This document shows, piece after piece, positions 54,216-64,000 of a stretch of 64,000 nucleotides of DNA. This DNA comes from Reticulitermes speratus (lineage: Eukaryota; Arthropoda; Insecta; Blattodea; Rhinotermitidae). The position numbers and the translations under genes were made by a program. The DNA lies in NCBI GenBank assembly GCA_021186555.1, contig JAJKFL010000042.1, forward strand, positions 48,032,980-48,096,979, given 5' to 3'. Position 1 is the first letter of the stretch; each line of letters opens with the position of its first letter. The notes below the pieces were generated by a model. That model worked only from the letters and a program-made list of their open reading frames with translations, had not been told where the DNA came from and did not search any database.

Positions 54216-55257
54216 ACCGTTACTTCCTTTGCATTGTTTAGAATACATCCACTTGTATATGCCTCATAATATGTGTGTATGTGGCTAAATAATCTTACTC
54301 TTTCCTTATGCATATTTCGTTTGTAACGACAGTACTTGCAAAGATAAACAGTGGGAAGCCAAAAAACGACACTACAACGGGCTTGGTTGACTTATCTCTG
54401 TTTTCGTAAAGTTTAGTTTCGCGGTAAGTATTTGATCATAAAATTTGTTATTAATGTAGATTACAGACTGATTTATTGAAATATAAACATTTGTATTAAG
54501 TTTATTTCTACACGAAAAAAATTTCTACTTGGCCGTTAGTTAATCTTTAAAGGATGCTCATAATTTTGCATTACAAAACACGTGTCCATTATGTTGGACA
54601 CTATCCAATATATAGAGTCCATCACAGTAGGTTCTGTTTCCACACTTTCCAACTGAATACGGAGAGAGATCTAGTCTCTGAATCTTTATGGGTCTATTGT
54701 AACCTAAGGCAATAGTCAAATGGGTCTATTGTAACCTGAGGCAATAGTCAAACGCTCAAAAATTGTTTTGATCTCAGATTTTATGCTGAGAAAATTTCTG
54801 TTTTAATTCTACCGCATTTTATAACCAGTTATTCATAATCACCCTCTCATTCAACGAATTACAAAATAAGTAGCCGAAAAAGCGTCATTAAATAACATAA
54901 GGAAAAATAAGTATATAGAGCAAGACTGACAAACAAACAAACAAACAAACAATATCACTCCTATCTGTAATCCCCCTGCTATTCTCACCTGACATATCAA
55001 CTGCACAAGATGTTCAGACCGCAGTATCTTCACCCTCTCCCCTTTCTACCACACTGTAGCAACATCTCACCCCTTGTTCTTATATAATTTCCCTACATCT
55101 GCACCGAATTTTCCAGCAGTTTCACAAACAGCACTGTTTACTGGGGGGGGGGGGGGCTGTCAGCCTGTTTCATTTAAACCTCACTGCTCCATGTTAAACA
55201 CTTGTCTTCCTGTACTTTTGTCTACCAACAACAGCAATATTGGTCATGAGATATATA
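54216..55257. other. Unassigned; 32-bp tandem duplication at 54689-54752
   Basis: TGGGTCTATTGTAACCTAAG and the following GCAATAGTCAAA occur twice in direct contact with one difference. CAAACAAACAAAC is at about 54936 and a run of 14 G at 55143. No gene. Confidence 0.5.
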
Positions 55258-55832
55258 CAGGGCATACACAAAAGAATGGTGCGGTTTCAAAAGTGAATAA
55301 AAAATTTATGTCTAACATTACACGGGCACAACATACACCATCAGCGGCGGCAACTGTCCAAGTTTCTCATGCGCTACCAGCAGTTCGCTTCTCATGCTTA
55401 CTGCATGGCCGCGGGGCCAGTTTAGGGGAAATGCGCTGGATCGGACGTGCTGCTGCAAATGGAGACAAGAACCTTCTCCCTTGGCCACCCCGTTCGCCAG
55501 ATCTTGCACCGTGCGAGTTCTTTCTTTGGGGGTTCGTTAAAGACAGCGTTTATGTACCACCATTGCCCACGTCCATCCATGAAATTCGTGATCGGATAAC
55601 GCATGCACTGCAGGCCATTACAGCGGACATGCTACACCGGGTCTGGGATGAGTTTGATTACCGTGTGGATGTGTGTCGTGTGACCCAGGGTGCACACATT
55701 GAAGGATTGTAATTACCAAATGAGAAACTTGGACAGTTGCCGCCGCTGACGGTGTATGTTGTGCCCGTGTAAGATGAGAAATACATTTTTTATTCACTTT
55801 TGATACCGCACCATTCTTTTATGTACGCCCTG
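55258..55832 (+). mobile_element. Internally deleted Tc1/mariner element, copy B
   Basis: CAGGGCATACACAAAAGAAT at left; the right end inverted reads CAGGGCGTACATAAAAGAAT. TA on both sides. The inner TIR part is CAGCGGCGGCAACTG at left and CAGTTGCCGCCGCTG at right. 575 bp. Same internal structure as copy A at 5944. Confidence 0.92.
55370..55712 (+). pseudogene. Tc1/mariner transposase, C-terminal fragment
   Basis: The frame stays open through the element and ends at TAA 55710-55712. It contains LLPWPPRSPDLAPCEFFLWG, FVKDSVYVPPLPTSIHEIRD and VDVCRVTQGAHIEGL. This is the end of a Tc1/mariner-superfamily transposase. The residue at the third catalytic position is E (APCEF) where copy A has D (APSDF). 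The frame reaches upstream of the element by chance to an ATG at 55074, so no genuine start exists. The first two catalytic residues and the DNA-binding domain are gone. Confidence 0.87.
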
Positions 55833-55986
55833 TATATATAACTTTACAACTGTAGTCTTGATCTTAATGAAGGTACATGTTAGGACAACTCGGTGGAAAT
55901 TGGAGGATAATATTAAAATGTACATTGAAGTATGTGTTTGTGTGAGGGTGTTTATTCAATTCAACTGGCTAAAGAGAGTTCTATCA

Positions 55987-56384
55987 GTCGAGCGCAGTGG
56001 CCGTGCGGTCTAAGGCGTGGGTATACGGCCACTCGCTTACTGGGATTGCGGGTTCGAATCCTGCCTAAGGCATGGATGTTTGTGTTGTGTTATACGGTAG
56101 TATGGAACATAAGTGACATGAAGAACGAAAGGATTTAATACAGTACAAAAATGGATCAAAGGGGAAAAACCCCGGACAGACCCACCCAAAAAAAAAATCC
56201 CGCCTATAACATGGATGTCTGTCTCTTGTGAGTGTTGTGTGTTGTCAGGTAGAGGTCTCTGCGACGGGCTGATCACTGGTCCAGAGGAGTCCTACCGAGT
56301 GTGGTGTGTCTGAGTGTGATCGTGAAGCCTCGATAATTAGGAGGCCTAGGCCCCCAAGGGGCTGTTGGGCCATTGGAAAAAAAA
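55987..56384 (+). mobile_element. tRNA-derived SINE, family 1, with internal insertion
   Basis: Head GTCGAGCGCAGTGGCCGTGC, A box GGTCTAAGGCGTGGG, B box GGTTCGAATCCTGCC, then about 140 extra bases. After these the text resumes with a second ATCCCGCCTATAACATGG and the normal body GATCACTGGTCCAGAGGAG to GGGGCTGTTGGGCCATTGG plus A8. The repeated TGCCTAAGGCATGGATGT/CGCCTATAACATGGATGT on both sides looks like a large duplication or a template switch. Confidence 0.85.
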
Positions 56385-56565
56385 TGTGCTGCCATTTCTT
56401 AGTGCAGACAGAAAGTGCCGTCATGTGTAAATAACAGAAGTCACCAGTCGCAAGATTGACTAAAATAAGTCGCACACAACTTTCCTTGGTTACGATAGAT
56501 TATATTGCTGACGTCACAGCCGTATTTAGCCTGGGTGTATCGACGTAAGTTGTCAATACTTACAT
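56385..56565. other. Unassigned
   Basis: Nothing seen. Confidence 0.3.
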
Positions 56566-56815
56566 ACATAATTGTATAAATACATTAATACATACGTACA
56601 TACATACATGCGTAATTATATTAATGTATTAATACCTACTTACGTACCTACGTACATACATACATACATGCATATATACGTACATAATTATATAAATACA
56701 TTAATACGTACGTACATAAATACATACATACATAATTATATAACTATATTCATACATACATACATACATACGTACATACATACATACACACACACAGCTG
56801 TATATATATATATAT
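56566..56815 (+). repeat. (ACAT)n-rich microsatellite region
   Basis: ACATACATACGTACATAC words over 250 bp with interruptions, ending in CACACACA and TATATATA. The peptide-like frame here (YIHTYIHTYI) is a by-product. Confidence 0.9.
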
Positions 56816-56975
56816 TGCCCATCTCTAATTAACATTTCTTTCGATTGTATCCGAAGTTCTCTATAAATTTACTTTAGTAATTCAGTTTCTTTAAAATATT
56901 AAATACGGATAAAAACAACTTGGGAGCTTTTAATGTGTTTGGAAGTTCGTGTACTTCCCCCCCCCCCTCCCCCCC

Positions 56976-57222
56976 AATGGCGCAACAGCCCCTATTGGGC
57001 CAGGGCCTCCTCATTATCGAGGCTTCACGATCACACTCTGACACACCACACTCGAAAGGACTCCTCTAGACGAGTGATCAGCCTACGCAGAGACCTCTAC
57101 CTGACAAAACACAACACTCAAAAGAGACAGACATCCATACCCCAGAGGAATTCGAACCCGCAATCCCAGCAAGCGAACGGCCACCAGACTCACTCCTTAG
57201 ACCGCGCGGACACTGTGATCGG
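56976..57222 (-). mobile_element. tRNA-derived SINE, family 1
   Basis: Minus strand GCCGATCACAGTGTCCGCGC, A box GGTCTAAGGAGTGAG, B box GGTTCGAATTCCTCTGG, end GGGGCTGTTGCGCCATTGG. The expected A tail is replaced by a G run (C run on the plus strand at 56958-56975), which is unusual. Confidence 0.85.
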
Positions 57223-57474
57223 CTGAGTGAGATACTTCAAAGAAAACAATTTCGCAATTACGAAGGTTCAGTCTGCAGTAAAGCGGAAATCTAACAAGGT
57301 CAGCGCCAGATATGTAGGTAAGTTGCTGACATAATATTTGAGCCGCGACACTGTGACATGCTGACACAGTGTCAGGTCCAATAAAACGCTTGCTAACATA
57401 TTCAGTGCCTCGGCCACGCCATTTTTTCAAAAGGACTGTACTTAGTGACACTTAATTTTGTGTCACGTCGCATT
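57223..57474. other. Unassigned spacer before the 45-bp satellite
   Basis: CACTGTGACATGCTGACACAGTG at about 57350 is a small inverted repeat. No gene. Confidence 0.35.
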
Positions 57475-60400
57475 ACACTTATCACATCTAGCAACTTTCT
57501 AACTGCGACTAGGACTTCTACACTGTACACATCTAGCAACTTTCTAACTGCGACTAGGACTTCTACACTGTACACATCTAGCAACTTTCTAACTGCGACT
57601 AGGACTTCTACACTGTACACATCTAGCAACTTTCTAACTGCGACTAGGACTTCTACACTGTACACATGTAGCAACTTTCTAACTGCGACTAGGACTTCTA
57701 CACTGTACACATCTAGCAACTTTCTAACTGCGACTAGGACTTCTACACTGTACACATCTAGCAACTTTCTAACTGCGACTAGGACTTCTACACTGTACAC
57801 ATGTAGCAACTTTCTAACTGCGACTAGGACTTCTACACTGTACACATGTAGCAACTTTCTAACTGCGACTAGGACTTCTACACTGTACACATGTAGCAAC
57901 TTTCTAACTGCGACTAGGACTTCTACACTGTACACATCTAGCAACTTTCTAACTGCGACTAGGACTTCTACACTGTACACATGTAGCAACTTTCTAACTG
58001 CGACTAGGACTTCTACACTGTACACATCTAGCAACTTTCTAACTGCGACTAGGACTTCTACACTGTACACATGTAGCAACTTTCTAACTGCGACTAGGAC
58101 TTCTACACTGTACACATCTAGCAACTTTCTAACTGCGACTAGGACTTCTACACTGTACACATGTAGCAACTTTCTAACTGCGACTAGGACTTCTACACTG
58201 TACACATGTAGCAACTTTCTAACTACGACTAGGACTTCTACACTTATCACATCTAGCAACTTTCTAACTACGAACTAGGACTTCTACACTGTACACATCT
58301 AGCAACTTTCTAACTGCGACTAGGACTTCTACACTGTACACATGTAGCAACTTTCTAACTACGACTAGGACTTCTCACTTATCACATCTAGCAACTTTCT
58401 AACTACAATAGGACTTCTACACTGTACACATGTAGCAACTTTCTAACTGCGACTAGGATTCTACACTGTACACATCTAGCAACTTTCTAACTGCGACTAG
58501 GACTTCTACACTGTACACATGTAGCAACTTTCTAACTACGACTAGGACTTCTACACTGTACACATCTAGCAACTTTCTAACTGCGACTAGGACTTCTACA
58601 CTGTACACATGTAGCAACTTTCTAACTGCGACTAGGACTTCTACACTGTACACATGTAGCAACTTTCTAACTACGACTAGGACTTCTACACTGTACACAT
58701 CTAGCAACTTTCTAACTGCGACTAGGACTTCTACACTGTACACATGTAGCAACTTTCTAACTACGACTAGGACTTCTACACTTATCACATCTAGCAACTT
58801 TCTAACACGACTAGGACTTCTACACTGTACACATCTAGCAACTTTCTAACTGCGACTAGGACTTTATCACTGTACAATCTAGCAACTTTCTAACTGCGAC
58901 TAGGACTTCTACACTGTACACATGTAGCAACTTTCTAACTACGACTAGGACTTCTACACTGTACACATCTAGCAACTTTCTAACTGCGACTAGGACTTCT
59001 ACACTGTACACATGTAGCAACTTTCTAACTGCGACTAGGACTTCTACACTGTACACATGTAGCAACTTTCTAACTACGACTAGGACTTCTACACTGTACA
59101 CATCTAGCAACTTTCTAACTGCGACTAGGACTTCTACACTGTACACATCTAGCAACTTTCTAACTACGACTAGGACTTCTACACTGTACACATCTAGCAA
59201 CTTTCTAACTGCGACTAGGACTTCTACACTGTACACATCTAGCAACTTTCTAACTACGACTAGGACTTCTACACTTATCACATCTAGCAACTTTCTAACT
59301 ACAACTAGGACTTCTACACTGTACACATCTAGCAACTTTCTAACTACAACTAGGACTTCTACACTGTACACATTAGCAACTTTCTAACTACAACTAGGAC
59401 TTCTACACTTATCACATCTAGCAACTTTCTAACTACAACTAGGACTTCTACACTTATCACATCTAGCAACTTTCTAACTACAACTAGGACTTCTACACTT
59501 ATCACATCTAGCAACTTTCTAACTACGACTAGGACTTCTACACTTATCACATCTAGCAACTTTCTACTACTACTAGGACTTCTACACTGTACACATCTAG
59601 CAACTTTCTAACTACAACTAGACTTCTACACTGTACACATCTAGCAACTTTCTAACTACAACTAGGACTTCTACACTTATCACATCTAGCAACTTTCTAA
59701 CTACAACTAGGACTTCTACACTGTACACATCTAGCAACTTTCTAACTACGACTAGGACTTCTACACTGTACACATCTAGCAACTTTCTAACTGCGACTAG
59801 GACTTCTACACTTATCACATCTAGCAACTTTCTAACTACAACTAGGACTTCTACACTGTACACATCTAGCAACTTTCTAACTACGACTAGGACTTCTACA
59901 CTGTACACATCTAGCAACTTTCTAACTACGACTAGGACTTCTACACTTATCACATCTAGCAACTTTCTAACTACAACTAGGACTTCTACACTGTACACAT
60001 CTAGCAACTTTCTAACTACGACTAGGACTTCTACACTGTACACATCTAGCAATTTCTAACTGCGACTAGGACTTCTACACTGTACACATGTAGCAACTTT
60101 CTAACTACGACTAGGACTTCTACACTTATCACATCTAGCAACTTTCTAACTACGACTAGGACTTCTACACTGTACACATCTAGCAACTTTCTAACTGCGA
60201 CTAGGACTTCTACACTGTACACATCTAGCAACTTTCTAACTGCGACTAGGACTTCTACACTGTACACATCTAGCAACTTTCTAACTACGACTAGGACTTC
60301 TACACTGTACACATCTAGCAACTTTCTAACTGCGACTAGGACTTCTACACTGTACACATTAGCAACTTTCTAACTGCGACTAGGACTTCTACACTGTACA

Positions 60401-63400
60401 CATGTAGCAACTTTCTAACTACGACTAGGACTTCTACACTGTACACATCTAGCAACTTTCTAACTACAACTAGGACTTCTACACTGTACACATCTAGCAA
60501 CTTTCTAACTACGATAGGACTTCTACACTTATCACTAGCAACTATCTAACTACAACTAGGACTTCTACACTGTACACATCTAGCAACTTTCTAACTACGA
60601 CTAGGACTTCTACACTGTACACATCTAGCAACTTTCTAACTACAACTAGGACTTCTACACTGTACACATCTAGCAACTTTCTAACTACGACTAGGACTTC
60701 TACACTGTACACATCTAGCAACTTTCTAACTACGACTAGGACTTCTACATTTCACATCTAGCAACTTTCTAACTACAACTAGGACTTCTACACTGTACAC
60801 ATCTAGCAACTTTCTAACTACGACTAGGACTTCTACACTTATCACATCTAGCAACTTTCTAACTACAACTAGGACTTCTACACTGTACACATCTAGCAAC
60901 TTTCTAACTACGACTAGGACTTCTACACTGTACACATCTAGCAACTTTCTAACTACGACTAGGACTTCTACACTTATCACATCTAGCAACTTTCTAACTA
61001 CAACTAGGACTTCTACACTGTACACATCTAGCAACTTTCTAACTACGACTAGGACTTCTACACTGTACACATCTAGCAACTTTCTAACTACAACTATGGA
61101 CTTCTACACTTATCACATCTAGCAACTTTCTAACTACAACTAGGACTTCTACACTGTACACATCTAGCAACTTTCTAACTACGACTAGGACTTCTACACT
61201 GTACACATCTAGCAACTTTCTAACTGCGACTAGGACTTCTACACTTATCACATCTAGCAACTTTCTAACTACAACTAGGACTTCTACACTGTACACATCT
61301 AGCAACTTTCTAACTACGACTAGGACTTCTACACTGTACACATCTAGCAACTTTCTAACTACGACTAGGACTTCTACACTTATCACATCTAGCAACTTTC
61401 TAACTACAACTAGGACTTCTACACTGTACACATCTAGCAACTTTCTAACTACGACTAGGACTTCTACACTGTACACATCTGCAACTTTCTAACTGCGACT
61501 AGGACTTCTACACTGTACACATGTAGCAACTTTCTAACTACGACTAGGACTTCTACACTTATCTCATCTAGCAACTTTCTAACTACGACTAGGACTTCTA
61601 CACTGTACACATCTAGCAACTTTCTAACTGCGACTAGGACTTCTCACTGTACACATCTAGCAACTTCTAACTGCGACTAGGACTTCTACACTGTACACAT
61701 CTAGCAACTTTCTAACTACGACTAGGACTTCTACACTGTTACACATCTAGCAACTTTCTAACTACAACTAGGACTTCTACACTTATCACATCTAGCAACT
61801 TTCTAACTACAACTAGGACTTCTACACTGTACACATCTAGCAACTTTCTAACTACGACTAGGACTTCTACACTGTACACATCTAGCAACTTTCTAACTGC
61901 GACTAGGACTTCTACACTTATCACATCTAGCAACTTTCTAACTACAACTAGGACTTCACACTGTACACATCTAGCAACTTTCTAACTACGACTAGGACTT
62001 CTACACTGTACACATCTAGCAACTTTCTAACTACGACTAGGACTTCTACACTTATCACATCTAGCAACTTTCTAACTACAACTAGGACTTCTACACTGTA
62101 CACATCTAGCAACTTTCTAACTACGACTAGGACTTCTACACTGTACACATCTAGCAACTTTCTAACTGCGACTAGGACTTCTACACTGTACACATGTAGC
62201 AACTTTCTAACTACGACTAGGACTTCTACACTTATCACATCTAGCAACTTTCTAACTACGACTAGGACTTCTACACTGTACACATCTAGCAACTTTCTAA
62301 CTGCGACTAGGACTTCTACACTGTACACATCTAGCAACTTTCTAACTACGACTAGGACTTCTACACTGTACACATCTAGCAACTTTCTAACTACGACTAG
62401 GACTTCTACACTTATCACATCTAGCAACTTTCTAACTACAACTAGGACTTCTACACTGTACACATCTAGCAACTTTCTAACTACGACTAGGACTTCTACA
62501 CTTATCACATCTAGCAACTTTCTAACTACAACTAGGACTTCTACACTGTACACATCTAGCAACTTTCTAACTACGACTAGGACTTCTACACTTATCACAT
62601 CTAGCAACTTTCTAACTACACTAGGACTTCTACACTGTACACATCTAGCAACTTTCTAACTACGACTAGGACTTCTACACTGTACACATCTAGCAACTTT
62701 CTAACTACAACTAGGACTTCTACACTGTACACATCTAGCAACTTTCTAACTACGACTAGGACTTCTACACTGTACACATGTAGCAACTTTCTAACTAACG
62801 ACTAGGACTTCTACACTTATCACATCTAGCAACTTTCTAACTACGACTAGGACTTCTACACTTATCACATCTAGCAACTTTCTAACTACAACTAGGACTT
62901 CTACACTGTACACATCTAGCAACTTTCTAACTGCGACTAGGACTTCTACACTGTACACATGTAGCAACTTTCTAACTACGACTAGGACTTCTACACTTAT
63001 CACATCTAGCAACTTTCTAACTACGACTAGGACTTCTACACTGTACACATCTAGCAACTTTCTAACTGCGACTAGGACTTCTACACTGTTACACATGTAG
63101 CAACTTTCTAACTACGACTAGGACTTCTACACTTATCACACATCTAGCAACTTTCTAACTGCGACTAGGACTTCTACACTGTACACATGTAGCAACTTTC
63201 TAACTGCGACTAGGACTTCTACACTGTACACATGTAGCAACTTTCTAACTACGACTAAGACTTCTACACTGTACACATGTAGCAACTTTCTAACTGCGAC
63301 TAGGACTTCTACACTTGTACACATCTAGCAACTTTCTAACTACGACTAGGACTTCTACACTGTACACATCTAGCAACTTTCAACTACGACTAGGACTTCT

Positions 63401-64000
63401 ACACTGTACACATCTAGCAACTTTCTAACTACGAACTAGGACTTCTACACTGTACACATCTAGCAACTTTCTAACTACGACTAGGACTTCTACACTGTAC
63501 ACATCTCTAGCAACTTTCTAACTACAACTAGGACTTCTACACTGTACACATCTAGCAACTTTCTAACTACGACTAGGACTTCTACACTGTACACATCTAC
63601 AATCAACTACGACTAGGACTTCTAACTTACAATCTAGAACTTTCTAACTACGAGGATTCTACACTTACACATCTAGCAACTTTCTAACTACGACTAGGAC
63701 TTCTACACTTACACATCTAGCAACTTTCTAACTCACTAGGACTTCTACACTGTACACATCTAGCAACTTTCTAACTACGACTAGGACTTCTACACTGTCA
63801 CTAGCAACTTGATAAACACTCACATCTAGCAACTTTCTAACTACGACTAGGACTTCTACACTGTACACATCTAGCAACTTTCTAACTACGACTAGGACTT
63901 CTACACTGTACACATCTAGCAACTTTCTAACTACGACTAGGACTTCTACACTTATCACATCTAGCAACTTTCTAACTCGACTAGGACTTCTACACTGTAA
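57475..64000 (+). repeat. 45-bp satellite array (about 145 copies, continues past window end)
   Basis: Unit ACTGTACACATCTAGCAACT, TTCTAACTGCGACTAGGACT, TCTAC. Three diagnostic sites vary: GTACAC/TTATCAC, CATCTAG/CATGTAG and TGCGAC/TACGAC/TACAAC. Left part (57.5-58.2 kb): simple mixtures of CATC and CATG units. From about 59.6 kb: a trimer appears in which TTATCAC recurs every 135 bp (59677, 59812, 59947; again 60839, 60974 and 61110, 61245, 61380). Because 45 is a multiple of three, both strands have long frames (277 codons plus, 285 minus), but every diagnostic variant changes an amino acid, so there is no sign of coding constraint. Ragged patches at 60520-60540 and 63590-63830. Confidence 0.97.

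Noticed and set aside
55074-55257. Transposase start at 55074
   Set aside because: That ATG lies outside the TIRs of the element. The frame is open through the boundary by chance.
57402-58278. Long open frames on both strands (285 and 277 codons) in the 45-bp array
   Set aside because: The unit length is a multiple of three and stop-free. Every unit variant changes an amino acid, so there is no sign of selection on protein.

Overview
This is a eukaryotic, almost certainly arthropod, non-coding window. It has no bacterial gene organisation, no rRNA and no CRISPR array. Terminal-inverted-repeat (TIR) DNA transposons of the Tc1/mariner and pogo/Tigger types, tRNA-derived SINEs with A and B boxes, 3' ends of a LINE and very long tandem arrays make up most of the sequence. 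This repertoire suits a large repeat-rich insect genome. A cockroach or termite is my guess from the look of the SINE families, but nothing here proves it.

Layout: 0.2-3.0 kb is a 63-bp tandem array. 3.0-9.8 kb holds dispersed elements: a small TIR element, SINEs, a deleted mariner, a pogo/Tigger element with the DNA-binding half of its transposase, and a TIR element filled with a 29-bp minisatellite. 9.8-24.0 kb is dominated by a 114-bp satellite in several blocks of both orientations, with SINE and LINE pieces between; more blocks lie at 48.4-49.5 and 53.1-54.1 kb. 24.0-28.9 kb has a possible 87-bp exon, a 19-bp array, a 52-bp array and three SINEs. 29.0-31.1 kb is a 49-bp array and 33.8-35.7 kb a G-rich 16-bp array. 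37.3-38.7 kb is a mariner inserted in a pogo-like element. 38.8-57.2 kb is a mosaic of SINEs, palindromic mariner remnants, a 23-bp array and small TIR elements. From 57.5 kb to the end runs a 45-bp satellite with higher-order structure, which leaves the window.

No complete host gene is visible. The best host candidate is a short phase-0 exon at 24073-24159 (+), which would place part of the window inside a large intron. Long open frames elsewhere are by-products of tandem repeats or broken transposases.

The two most interesting signals are these. First, a short hairpin motif of the form CTGANGATGG-stem-loop-stem-CGAAAC(A/G)T is scattered about 17 times in both orientations; its stem sequence changes from copy to copy but mostly stays self-complementary, and its layout recalls part of a hammerhead ribozyme core. 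Second, two unrelated TIR elements carry internal tandem arrays, which suggests that transposons here seed satellites.
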